Shown here piece after piece: positions 24,823-33,297 of a stretch of DNA of 64,000 bases. The stretch spans positions 434,001 to 498,000 of the forward strand of contig NZ_CP109007.1 in assembly GCF_036226665.1 (NCBI RefSeq), read 5' to 3'. The notes under the pieces are model-generated. The model saw only the letters and a list, made by a program, of their open reading frames with translations, was not told where the DNA came from and searched no databases. Origin of the DNA: Streptomyces sp. NBC_00691 (GTDB lineage Bacteria > Actinomycetota > Actinomycetes > Streptomycetales > Streptomycetaceae). The stretch's first letter is position 1, and each line of letters begins with the position of its first letter. Made by a program: the position numbers and the translations under genes.

Positions 24823-26086
24823 ATGAGGACGGCTCGACGTCGGGACGGCAGTGGAATGGACGAACAGCGGGTCGACTACGCAGCCGTGTTCCAGGCCCTG
24901 CCCGGCATGGTCGCCCTGCTCACCCCGGACCTGGTGTACGTCGACGTCAACGAGGACTTCGCGCGTCTCGCCGGACGCTCCCGCGCGGAGCTGGTCGGCC
25001 GCTACATCTTCGACGCGTTTCCCGAGAGGCCGGACGACCCGGCCGCTGCCGGCATGCGGGAGACCGAGGCGTCGATGCTGCGCGTGGTGTCCACCGGCGA
25101 GCGCGACACCATGGCACTGCTCCGCTACGACATCGAGGACTCCCGGCGGCCAGGCCACTGGCAGGAACACTTCTGGAGCCCGGTCAACGCACCCGTGCTG
25201 GGCTCCGACGATCAGGTGGTGCTGATCGTGCACCGGGTGGAGGAGGTCACTCCGCTCATCCGCGCACGGGGCGGTCTGGGGGGGCACCACCAAGGCGGCC
25301 AGACTGGAGGCGGAGCTCTACACGCGCTCCCGGGAACTGCAGGAGGTCAACGAGCGCCTGCGCAAGGCGCACGCCCGGGAGCGCAAAGTGGCCCTGGCCC
25401 TCCAAGCGGCGATGCTCCCCTCCCCCGGCCCCGTCGGGCACCACCGGGCGGCGGTGCGCTATCGCCCCGCGGTCGGCGGCCTCAACGTGTGCGGTGACTG
25501 GTACGACCTGGTCGGCCTCCCCGGGGACCGGATGGCGGTGGCCGTGGGAGACGTGGTGGGCCACGGCCTCAACGCCGCCTGCGTCATGGGACAACTGCGC
25601 AGCGCACTGAGCGCGGCGACGCTCGTCGCCGACGGCCCGGCCCAGGCACTCGAGGTCCTCGGGCTCTATGCCCGCTCCGTCGAGGGCGCCGAGTCGTCCA
25701 CCGTGGCGACGACCTTCATCGACTGGACCACGCACACCCTCACCTACAGCAGCGCCGGCCATCCTCCGCCCGCGTTGCTCACCCCCGGCGGCGACGTGGT
25801 CTTCCTCGACCGGGCGACCGACCCGCCGCTCGGCGCCCGCCCCGCACACGTCTCCCGTCCCCAGGCGACCACCGCCTTCTGCGAGGGCGCGACGCTGGTG
25901 ATGTACACGGACGGCCTGATCGAGCGCCGCACGGAGGACATCGACGCCGGCCTCGCCCGCCTCGCCGACTCCCTGCGGCTACGGGGTCGGGACAACCCCG
26001 AGGCCCTGGCGGACGGCCTCCTCGCGGACCTCCTGAACACCACCGGCAACACCGATGACACCGCGCTCGTCGTCATCCGGCTGTGA
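24823..26086 (+). pseudogene. PAS-PP2C (SpoIIE-type) phosphatase, frameshifted at a G run
   Basis: The first frame encodes a PAS domain (YAAVFQALPGMVALLTPDLVYV, then FARLAGRSRAELVGRYIFDAFPE). It should continue into GTTKAARLEAELYTRSRELQ, but that lies in the next frame. Seven G at 25278-25284 mark the break; six would restore one frame through the coiled linker (LQEVNERLRKAHARERK) into the phosphatase: LQAAMLP, CGDWYDLVGLPGDR, VGDVVGHGL, and TGNTDDTALVV. The intact protein would have about 420 residues and act on anti-anti-sigma partners. It is either a sequencing or assembly slip or a real mutation. ATG 24856 is an alternative start. Confidence 0.85.
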
Positions 26087-26170
26087 GCCCCGGGCGGCGG
26101 GCGCGACCATGTGCCGGTCCGCCTTCGGTGTCCATGGCCGTTCGGCGACCCTCGCCGTACGCTCAGCAGG

Positions 26171-26767
26171 GTGCATCCCTCGACCGAGCCCCCTGGGCAC
26201 AGCCCCTCCCGCCACGGCCGGCCCCGGCGGCTGCTGGTCCTGCGACACGCCAAGAGCGCCTGGCCGAAGGGCGTCGCCGACCACGACCGGCCCCTCGGCC
26301 CGCGCGGGCTGCGGGACGCCCCGGCCGTGGGGCGCCATCTGGCCGGGGCACACGGGCTGCCCGATCTCGCCCTGTGCTCCCCGGCCCGGCGTGCCCGCCA
26401 CACCTGGGAGCTGGCGGCCGCGGAGCTGGACCGCCCGGTGCCGACCCGTCACGACCCGCGGCTGTACGGGGCGGACGGCCCGGAACTGCTCGATGTCCTC
26501 CACCGGGTGTCCGACGAGGTCGAGACGCTGATCGTGGTCGGGCACAACCCGGGGCTTGAGGACCTGGTCCTGCTGCTGGCCGCCGGTGCGGACGAGGCGG
26601 CCGGTGCGGTGGGAGCGGACGAGGACCTCCTGGACCGGGTGCGGACCAAGTTTCCGACGTCCGCGATCGCCGTCCTGACCTGGTCCGGCACCTGGTCCGG
26701 TCTGCGCCCGGGGGAAGCGGTCCTGGCGGACCTGGCGATTCCTCGTGGGGTCCGCGACTCCTCCTGA
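26171..26767 (+). CDS. Histidine phosphatase (SixA-like)
   Basis: 198 residues from GTG 26171; a longer frame from GTG 26111 is possible. The phosphatase signature is LLVLRHAKSAW (R-H-x-K-S), followed by HDRPLGPRGLRDAPAVGRHL, SPARRARHTWEL, and VVGHNPGLEDLV with the second active-site His. This matches SixA-type phosphohistidine phosphatases. There is no clear ribosome site; a TACGCT -10-like element about 8 bases before the GTG suggests a leaderless mRNA. It follows the broken phosphatase gene by 84 bases. Confidence 0.88.
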   Translation: MHPSTEPPGHSPSRHGRPRRLLVLRHAKSAWPKGVADHDRPLGPRGLRDAPAVGRHLAGAHGLPDLALCSPARRARHTWELAAAELDRPVPTRHDPRLYGADGPELLDVLHRVSDEVETLIVVGHNPGLEDLVLLLAAGADEAAGAVGADEDLLDRVRTKFPTSAIAVLTWSGTWSGLRPGEAVLADLAIPRGVRDSS

Positions 26768-26834
26768 GGGGGGCCGTACGCGCGCGCAGCCGACTGCCCT
26801 GCCCGCTCCCCGGCTCGTGTCGCCGACCATCGCT

Positions 26835-27962
26835 TCACCAGGTGCGGTCGAGCAAGTGGGCGAACAGCACGTCCAGTTCCTCCGCCGCGGAGTGCCGGAG
26901 CGGTGCCTCACGCAGGGCGTGGCGGGCGGCGTCCAGGTGCCGGCGCGCCTCCTCGCGGGTTCCGGTCCGTCCGCCGGCCTCCTCCACGAGAGCCGCGGCG
27001 TGTTCGGCGTTCTCTCCGTCGATCCGGGTGCCGGATGCCAGCAGCGCCCCGAGGGTGTGCGCGGCCTTGCCTCCGGCTGACAGCGCGATGAGGACCGGGG
27101 CGGTCTTCTTGCCCTGCCGGAGGTCGGCGTGGACGGGTTTTCCGGTCACCCCCGGGTCGCCCCAGATGCCGAGGATGTCGTCCACCGCCTGGAAGGCGAG
27201 GCCGAGATGGCGTCCGGCTCGGTCGAGCGTGGCCACGGTCCGGTCGGGGGCGCCGCCGAGGATCGCGCCGAGCGCGAGCGCGCAGCCCAGCAGCGCGCCC
27301 GTCTTGTGTTCGGCCATGGACCGGTACTCGTCCGGCTCGACCGCTCCGGGCCCGGACCAGGGACGTTCCTCGAAGCGCAGGTCCTCCGCCTGGCCGGAGA
27401 CCAGCGTGTTCAGGGTGTGGGAGAGGTGCCGTACCGCGGCCGCCGTCTGGTGGCCCGGGGCCTCCGCCAAGGTCGTCACGGCCTGGGCGAGGAGCGCGTC
27501 GCCGGCCAGGACGGCCGGCCCGGTCCCGTAGGTCTTCCACACCGCGGGGCGCTGCCGGCGCAGCGCGTCGGCGTCCATGATGTCGTCGTGGAGCAGGGAG
27601 AAGGTGTGGACGAGTTCGACGGCTACGGCGCCGGGGACCGCGTCGGCGCCGTCCGCGCCGACGGCCTCGGCCCCGAGGAGGGCGAGCGCCTGACGCACTC
27701 CCTTGCCCTCGGATCCGCCGGGGCCCGGGGTTCCGGCCGCGTCGGCCCAGCCCAGCCCGTACGCCGCCATCTCGCCGGTCCAGGGGTGCAGTCGGCCCAC
27801 CGCCTCCACGAGGGCGGGACGCACCCGGTCACGGCACCGCCCGAGGAGGAGAGCCGCCGAGGCCTCGTGCGCACGCGGAGCACCCACCCTGGTCACCGCC
27901 GTGGTGCCTGAAATGGCGTCGAGCGTGCGGAGCGGCGGGGCGGAGGTCGGGAGGGCGCTCAC
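26835..27962 (-). CDS. Polyprenyl (isoprenyl diphosphate) synthase
   Basis: 375 residues from GTG 27962. Both Asp-rich motifs are present: LVHTFSLLHDDIMDADALRR (first, D-D-x-x-D) and AFQAVDDILGIWGD (second). GKKTAPVLIAL and EHKTGALLGCALALGA are also typical. It should be a cytosolic head-to-tail trans-prenyltransferase making GPP, FPP or GGPP; the residues before the first motif (Phe-Ser-Leu-Leu-His) do not let me fix chain length. The GTG overlaps the stop of the TPR gene as GTGA, so the two are translationally coupled. No terpene cyclase lies beside it. Confidence 0.93.
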   Translation of the reverse strand: MSALPTSAPPLRTLDAISGTTAVTRVGAPRAHEASAALLLGRCRDRVRPALVEAVGRLHPWTGEMAAYGLGWADAAGTPGPGGSEGKGVRQALALLGAEAVGADGADAVPGAVAVELVHTFSLLHDDIMDADALRRQRPAVWKTYGTGPAVLAGDALLAQAVTTLAEAPGHQTAAAVRHLSHTLNTLVSGQAEDLRFEERPWSGPGAVEPDEYRSMAEHKTGALLGCALALGAILGGAPDRTVATLDRAGRHLGLAFQAVDDILGIWGDPGVTGKPVHADLRQGKKTAPVLIALSAGGKAAHTLGALLASGTRIDGENAEHAAALVEEAGGRTGTREEARRHLDAARHALREAPLRHSAAEELDVLFAHLLDRTW

Positions 27963-29107
27963 CGCAGGCCCTCCACGTCGGCCTTCCGCAGGGCGTCGGT
28001 CCCGACCGCCGGCAGCACCGGGCCGTCCGTCCCCGCCCCGGTTCCCTCGGGGTCCGGCAGGGGCCCGACTCCCAGCTCGGCCGCGGCCTTGTCCACCATG
28101 TCCCGGGCGTGCCGCAGTCCGATGCGGTTCAGCGTCGTGCGGAGTTCGGCCAGTTCCGCGGCGGTGCGCGCGGCCTCGCGGCCCAGTCGGGCCTCGGCCT
28201 TGACCAGTCCCAGCCGCGACAGTGCGGCCCCCCGCGGCTCCTCCATGTCGCGGAACTCCGCCAGGGCCTGCGCGTACAGCTCGCGGGCCTGCTCGTGGCG
28301 GCCGGCCCGGTAGAGCACGTTGCCCCGCATCTTGTGGTTGTACGCGAGCGCGCTGGCCAGCCGTATCTCCCGGCATGCCTCCTCCGCCCGCGACAGCAGG
28401 GACAGGGCGCGCTCCACGTCCCCGTCCCGTACGGACACCACGTCGGCGATCCCCCGCAGGGCCCAGGCCCACCCGCGGCGGTCCTCGGCGCGCGAGGCCG
28501 TCTCGGCAGCCTCCTCGAAGAGGGCCAGGGCCTTGTCGTAGGAGCCGGTGTTGCGGTGCATCTGCGCGATGCCCTCGAGCGCCCAGACCGTGTGACGGGC
28601 CTCGCCGCGACGGCGTGCCTCGGCCAGCAGCTGCTCGTGCAGCCTGCCCACCGCCTCGTAGTCGCCCTGGATGCGTCCGGTCTCGGCGAGCCCCGCCAGC
28701 GAGTAGCCCCGCACGACGATGTCCCCGCCCCGCTCGCCCGCCTCGGCGGCGAGCCCCAGCAGCCGGTACGCGAGCCTGAGCGCACCGCGCTGACGGGCCA
28801 GCGTGCCGCCGCTCCAGAGCGCCCACGCCATGGCCCCCTCGTGACCGGCCGAACGGGCCGCCCGGTAGCTCGCCTTCCACGCCCGGTCGGCCTCCTCGAT
28901 CCGCCCGAGCCTGCGGCACGCCTCCGCGACGGCCAGTCCGCAGCGCGCCGCCTCCCGCAGGTCCCCGGCCTCCTCCGCCGCCTGGAGTTCCCGGACGCCC
29001 CGGGCGAGCACCTCGGGCAGGGAGGCGTTCACCGACAGCGACCCGAGCGCTCCCTGGTACTCCGGCGCCGACGCCCTCGCCGGCCTGTCCGTCACCTGAC
29101 CTGCCAT
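27959..29107 (-). CDS. Tetratricopeptide-repeat protein
   Basis: 382 residues from ATG 29107, preceded by GAGGAGG at 5 bases; the longer frame to 29257 lacks a ribosome site. The protein is almost all helix-pair repeats of TPR type from about residue 30 to 340, e.g. AAEEAGDLREAARCGLAVAE, GSYDKALALFEEAAETA and GRHEQARELYAQALAEF. There is no signal peptide and no DNA-binding domain. It should be a cytosolic scaffold. Coupling to the polyprenyl synthase by a four-base overlap suggests the two proteins interact or act in one process. Confidence 0.88.
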   Translation of the reverse strand: MAGQVTDRPARASAPEYQGALGSLSVNASLPEVLARGVRELQAAEEAGDLREAARCGLAVAEACRRLGRIEEADRAWKASYRAARSAGHEGAMAWALWSGGTLARQRGALRLAYRLLGLAAEAGERGGDIVVRGYSLAGLAETGRIQGDYEAVGRLHEQLLAEARRRGEARHTVWALEGIAQMHRNTGSYDKALALFEEAAETASRAEDRRGWAWALRGIADVVSVRDGDVERALSLLSRAEEACREIRLASALAYNHKMRGNVLYRAGRHEQARELYAQALAEFRDMEEPRGAALSRLGLVKAEARLGREAARTAAELAELRTTLNRIGLRHARDMVDKAAAELGVGPLPDPEGTGAGTDGPVLPAVGTDALRKADVEGLR

Positions 29108-29121
29108 CAGAACCTCCTCGG

Positions 29122-29144
29122 GTCGGCTCGACGATCGAGCCGAC
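29122..29144. promoter_or_regulatory. Perfect palindrome before the TPR-synthase operon
   Basis: GTCGGCTCGA (29122-29131) and TCGAGCCGAC (29135-29144) with a CGA loop. It ends only a few bases from the GAGGAGG ribosome site of the TPR gene. It is either an operator near the transcription start or an RNA hairpin able to affect ribosome loading. Confidence 0.5.
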
Positions 29145-29398
29145 GCGAGGATCAAGACGTCTGTCCCGGGACGGGGTTCCCTCTCCGGAGCAATGTCCGT
29201 CTCCGTAGGGGCAACAAGATCGTCCTCAAGTACTACGCGGTGGCTCGACGTCCTCAATGAGACGGACGTCGTCGGTGGCCACCGGCGAGGGAGCCCTCCT
29301 GCCGGGCACGGCTCCTCGCGGGAGTCAGGCCCCGGGGAACATCGGCTCAGCCGCAGTCGAGGACGGCGGGCGTGAGGGGGCCTCGATCTCCGGCCGCA

Positions 29399-30127
29399 TC
29401 ACCGCGTGACGGGGAGGCACTCCGCGAGCAGGCCGACGATGTCGCTCCAGGCTCGCTGTGCGTGCCGCGGGTGGTAGCCGACGCCGGGGGGCGTGACGTG
29501 GTCGACCGTCGGGTGGTGGAAGGCGTGCAGGGCTCCGCCGTAGACCGTGAGGCGCCAGTCGACTCCCGCGGCCTGCATCTCGGCGGTGAACGCCTCCCGT
29601 TGCGCGGCGGTCCCCATGATCGGGTCCTCCGATCCGACTCCTGCCCACACCGGGCAGCGAATGCGCGCGGCCTCGTCCGGTCGGCCCGTGGTCAGTGCGT
29701 TGACCGTCCCGATCGCGCGCAGGTCGACGCCGTCGCGACCGAGTTCCAGCGCGATGGCGCCCCCGGTGCCGTATCCGATGGCCGCGACGAGGTCGAGGTC
29801 GGCCCGCGGTTCGGCGCGCAACACGTCGAGCGCCGCGTGGCCGATGCCGCGCATCCGGTCCGGATCGGCGAGCAGGGGCAGGCAACGGGCCAGCATCTCC
29901 TCGGGATCGCTCAGATAGCGCCCGCCGTGCAGGTCGAAGGCCAGTGCCACGTACCCCAGCTCCGCCAGGGCCTCCGCCCGGCGGCGCTCGACATGGCTGA
30001 GGCCCACCCCCTCGGGTCCGATCAGCACCGCGGGCCGGTGATCGGCACCGGCCGGGAGCGCGAGGTGCCCGCTCATCGTCAGGTGGTCGGCTGAATACTC
30101 CACTGTGCGTGTGGTGACCGTCGTCAT
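29399..30127 (-). CDS. Dienelactone-hydrolase-like protein lacking the usual nucleophile
   Basis: 242 residues from ATG 30127. The fold matches dienelactone hydrolases: MSGHLALPAGADHRPAVLIG, FDLHGGRYLSD, GVGSEDPIMGTAAQREAF with the acid Asp, and GGALHAFHHPTVD with the His. At the nucleophile elbow, where the family has G-x-C-x-G-G, this protein has GYGTGG, with Gly120 in place of Cys or Ser. It is therefore probably not a normal hydrolase; it could bind ligands, use another residue, or be inactive. There is no signal peptide. It stands alone. Confidence 0.85.
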   Translation of the reverse strand: MTTVTTRTVEYSADHLTMSGHLALPAGADHRPAVLIGPEGVGLSHVERRRAEALAELGYVALAFDLHGGRYLSDPEEMLARCLPLLADPDRMRGIGHAALDVLRAEPRADLDLVAAIGYGTGGAIALELGRDGVDLRAIGTVNALTTGRPDEAARIRCPVWAGVGSEDPIMGTAAQREAFTAEMQAAGVDWRLTVYGGALHAFHHPTVDHVTPPGVGYHPRHAQRAWSDIVGLLAECLPVTR

Positions 30128-30299
30128 GCGACTCGACTGTAATGACCGTCGAGTTCGCCCGGACGGTTGTTCACCGCCGGCGGACAGTGGTCCGTCCCGG
30201 CCGTGTCTCCGGGCTCCGCGAAGCGCGGGCCGCGGTGCGCGGGCTGGTGCCGGTCGGCGGCCGGGCGCGTCGGCGCGGTGCGCCCGGCCGCCGGGTGTG

Positions 30300-30950
30300 T
30301 CAGTCGGCCGGGCACTCCTTCCACGCCAGGTGGTAGACGGTGCTGATGTCACCGTCGGTGGAGTCCATGGTCATGTAGCTGGTGGCGCCCGCGGCCGACG
30401 TGCCGGCGTTCACCCGGAGTTCGGTGTTGATGTTGAAGTTGCGCTGCACGCCGCAGGGCGCCCACACCAGTTGCGCCCAGTCGGTGTCGTCGGTCGCCTG
30501 CCAGTTGTCCTCGTACGGGCCCCGGAAGGTATGCGTGCGGGAGGCGGTGTTCGGGGAGCCCTGGAAGTAGTAGGAGGCCTTCTCCGTGCTGCTCGCGCCA
30601 CGCTGGAGGGAGGCGTAGCCGCGGTAGTCGGCGCTGGCGATCGCGTAGGTGAAGCCCTGTGGGACGTGCACCAGGAGGTTCAGCTGGCAGTTCCTGCGGG
30701 CCGCCGTGGGCGACGAGCCGCCTCCCACCTGCGCGAGGTACTCGCTGTAGGTCACGGTGAAGGCGGTGTTGTCCTCGGAGACGGCGATGGCGGCGGTGCC
30801 CAGCGGGCAGCCGGATCCGTTCACCGTGGCGATGTCGATGACGATCCTGTCCGGCGGCGGGTCGACGATCGACGAGGGGCCGGCCTGAGCGGGCAGGACC
30901 GAGGCGAGCAGGGCGGCAGCCGCCCCGCTCACGAGCAGGGGAACTCTCAT
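30300..30950 (-). CDS. Secreted DUF4360 protein
   Basis: 216 residues from ATG 30950 with GGAG 4 bases upstream. A short signal peptide (MRVPLLVSGAAAALLASVLPAQA) precedes a domain seen in many actinobacterial and fungal secreted proteins: VNGSGCPLGTAAIAVSEDN, FTVTYSEYLAQVG, RRNCQLNLLVHVPQGF and YRGYASLQRGAS. Four cysteines may form two disulfides. Family function is unknown. A longer frame reaches 31373 but has no support. The gene is monocistronic. Confidence 0.88.
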   Translation of the reverse strand: MRVPLLVSGAAAALLASVLPAQAGPSSIVDPPPDRIVIDIATVNGSGCPLGTAAIAVSEDNTAFTVTYSEYLAQVGGGSSPTAARRNCQLNLLVHVPQGFTYAIASADYRGYASLQRGASSTEKASYYFQGSPNTASRTHTFRGPYEDNWQATDDTDWAQLVWAPCGVQRNFNINTELRVNAGTSAAGATSYMTMDSTDGDISTVYHLAWKECPAD

Positions 30951-31399
30951 GTCTCTCCCATCCGGTGCTTCGGTTCCCGGCGGGCGCGGACGCACGGGTG
31001 CGTCGGTGCCACGGGCGGGATGACGCGGCGCGCCCCGCTCGATCGCGGCGGCGGCCGTCACGGACCTCCTGCGGTGGAGGCCTGGTGCGCGGTGCGAGGG
31101 ATGCGGAAGGCCAGAACGACGCGGTGGGGTAGTCCAACAGACAATGGTTGAACTATCATGCGTATGAGCTCTGTCCGACCATCCCCACCGATGTCGGCGG
31201 GGATGGTCGAATGCTAGGTGTCGACGCAGCTCTGGGCAGGACGGCGCCAAGCCAATAACCGCGTCGCGTACCGCCTTCTTTTGGCGTGGAAGTGCACCGC
31301 GCCGCCTCTTGCCCCTCAGGGAAGAGCGCCACGATCCCGGGCCGGGCCGCCGCTGGCCGGCCGGTCCGCGCACCGGCCGGCCAGGGGCGGGGCGAGCGG
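30951..31399. other. Intergenic region with one strong hairpin
   Basis: I see no gene here. The stretch 31130-31170 is relatively AT-rich and could hold a promoter for a lost gene. A 15-pair hairpin follows at 31176. The right part flanks the carbonic anhydrase remnant. Confidence 0.5.
31176..31209. terminator. Long hairpin between DUF4360 and carbonic anhydrase remnant
   Basis: CGACCATCCCC (31176-31186) pairs with GGGGATGGTCG (31199-31209). The stem continues past an A/C mismatch as CCG/CGG around an ATGT loop. It has no U-tract and may act on either strand. Confidence 0.5.
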
Positions 31400-31699
31400 T
31401 CAGTCGACGGTGTGGACCAGTTGACTGCTGAGTTCGTAGCGCGCGCCGACGATCGCCAGCCGTCCCGCGCCGATCCTCGAAGCGAGGTCCGGCTCCGCGG
31501 CGAGCCGCGACCGCACACGCCGCACCTGCGCCGACACGGTCGCGTCGATGCGGGCGGTGCCCTCGTGCGTGTGATCGATCGCGGGGATGATCTGGTCGGC
31601 GATGTACTGGATGTGCGCGGGGAGCCGCTCACCGGTCTGCTCCGCGTGCACGGCCGCGGACACGGCGCCGCACGGCTGGTGTCCGAGGACGAGGAAGCG
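31400..31699 (-). pseudogene. Beta-carbonic anhydrase remnant, 5' half lost
   Basis: On the minus strand RFLVLGHQPCGAVSAAVHAE runs into about 80 more residues ending ARYELSSQLVHTVD and a stop. This is the C-terminal half of a beta-class carbonic anhydrase, with the second zinc site His-x-x-Cys in GHQPCG. The first zinc Cys (C-x-D-x-R) and everything before it are missing. A TGA lies in frame about ten codons upstream, so no functional enzyme is made. The break abuts the sugar-utilisation region, suggesting a deletion or insertion boundary. Confidence 0.8.
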
Positions 31700-31819
31700 G
31701 CCCCGGTGGGGTCCTGGGATATGTGAGGTTCAGAGGAAGGATTCACGCGAGGAACGTACGGCGCGTCGGGGTCGCACGGTCGTGCATCGCCCGACGCCGG
31801 GAACGTCTTTGGCGACTTT

Positions 31820-33163
31820 TCAGGGAGAGACCCGGTCCTGGAGGGCCGACTTCCAGGCGGGTGCGGGGATGGTGGGCTTGCTCTCGGGGCGGCGGCCGCC
31901 CTGGGCGAAGAAGTCGACCAGCGGCAGCAGGGCCGCGCCCACGGTGACCGCTTCCGGGCCGAGGGTGCCGAGGCCGATGCCGGTACGGCTGGCCGGGTAC
32001 TTGAGCGCGTACTCCCGTGCGTAGCCGGACACGGTTTCGAGGAAGCGGGTGCCCAGCTGGAGTCCGGCCCAGCCGCCGACCAGGATGCGCTCGGGCTGGA
32101 AGAGGTTGATGAGGTCGGCGAATCCGGCGCCCAGGTACTCGGCGGTCTCCTCCAGGACGGCGAGCGCGGTGGCGTCGGGCTCCGTCCCCGGCTCCGCCGG
32201 GTAGGCCGCCGCGAGCATCGCCGTCAGCGCCGTCTCCTCGTCCGCATCCGCCGGGGGCAGGCCCCCGGCCTCGCGCCACCGCTCCAGGAGCGCCTCGGAT
32301 CCGGCGTACGCCTCCAGGCAGCCCCGCGCTCCGCACCGGCAGCGGCGCCCGCGGACCCGTACCGTCAGATGACCCCACTCGATCGCCCGGCCCGGCCCCA
32401 TCGGATCGGTCACCACGCAGGCGCCGACGCCCGAACCGAAGAGCACCACCACCGCACTGCGCGCCCCCCGCCCGGCACCGAACCACATCTCGGCCTGGCC
32501 CAGGGTCTTGGCACCGTTGTCGATCCAGTACGGGACGGACTCGGGCAGGTCGACGGCGGAGCGGAGAAGGCGCTCGAAGGGGACGGCGTCCCAGCCGACG
32601 GTCTGGCCGTGGACGACGGCACCGTCCTCGGGGGTGCGGGCGACGATGCCGGGGACGCCGACGCCGACGCCGATGAGGCGGTCGGCGGGGACGTCCGCGA
32701 GGCGCAGCACCTCCGCGATGCCCTCGCGCAGATGGTCGACGACGAGATCGACGTCGTAGCGGGCCGTGCGAGGCCCGGAGCAGGCCAGCGGGCGTTCCGT
32801 GCGGGCGAGTTCGGTGAGGGTGAGGTCGAACAGCTCGATCCTGACCCGGGTCTCGCCGATGTCGACGCCGATCATGAAGCCGCTGGCGGGAGTGATCCTG
32901 ACGAGGGTGCGGGGGCGTCCGCCGGCGGAGTCGACGCTGCCGGCCTCCTCGACGAGACCGTCGGCGACGAGTTCGGCGACGACGTTGCTGACGGATCCCG
33001 AGCTGAGGCCGGTCGCCGGGCCGAGCATGAGACGACTCATCGGTCCGTCGAAGTACAGCCTGCGCAGAACGGCGGTGCGGTTCTCGCGCCGCAGGTCACG
33101 CACCGTGCGGCCAGTTCTCGCGTGCACTTTGGTCCCCGTCTCTGAAGTCGTTCGTTGCAACAT
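31820..33163 (-). CDS. ROK-family transcriptional regulator
   Basis: 447 residues from ATG 33163; GTG about 12 codons further in is an alternative. The N-terminus is a winged helix (RENRTAVLRRLYFDGPMSRL, then GLSSGSVSNVVAELVADGLV). A ROK sugar-binding domain follows: GVDIGETRVRIELFD, GVGVGVPGIV, and the zinc motif CRCGARGCLEAYAG with its three Cys. Such proteins repress sugar genes until a sugar or sugar phosphate binds. It is divergent from the ABC transporter operon with 134 bp between starts, so that operon is its likely target. Confidence 0.94.
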   Translation of the reverse strand: MLQRTTSETGTKVHARTGRTVRDLRRENRTAVLRRLYFDGPMSRLMLGPATGLSSGSVSNVVAELVADGLVEEAGSVDSAGGRPRTLVRITPASGFMIGVDIGETRVRIELFDLTLTELARTERPLACSGPRTARYDVDLVVDHLREGIAEVLRLADVPADRLIGVGVGVPGIVARTPEDGAVVHGQTVGWDAVPFERLLRSAVDLPESVPYWIDNGAKTLGQAEMWFGAGRGARSAVVVLFGSGVGACVVTDPMGPGRAIEWGHLTVRVRGRRCRCGARGCLEAYAGSEALLERWREAGGLPPADADEETALTAMLAAAYPAEPGTEPDATALAVLEETAEYLGAGFADLINLFQPERILVGGWAGLQLGTRFLETVSGYAREYALKYPASRTGIGLGTLGPEAVTVGAALLPLVDFFAQGGRRPESKPTIPAPAWKSALQDRVSP

Positions 33164-33201
33164 ACCCGCAGCACAAGCCTTGACGCGACCTTCTCATGGG
33201 G

Positions 33202-33223
33202 TTTAACTCACATCCTAAATTAA
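33202..33223. promoter_or_regulatory. AT-rich candidate ROK operator
   Basis: A 22-base AT-rich block starting TTTAACTC and ending TAAATTAA, with TTAA at both ends in an imperfect dyad. It stands out in 72% GC-like surroundings and lies between the divergent ROK and binding-protein genes. ROK sites are commonly AT-rich inverted repeats. Confidence 0.4.
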
Positions 33224-33297
33224 GCCGATGTCACGGCGAGGCCTCCAGTCGCCCACCTCATCGGCCCTCCCCTCGTCCCCGAAAGGGCCCAGGAGCC

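Noticed and set aside
26835-27962. Polyprenyl synthase as family 2 encapsulin cargo
   Set aside because: No encapsulin shell gene is nearby and the N-terminal tail is short.
31286-31726. 146-codon plus-strand frame
   Set aside because: It is antisense to the carbonic anhydrase remnant and has no recognisable features.
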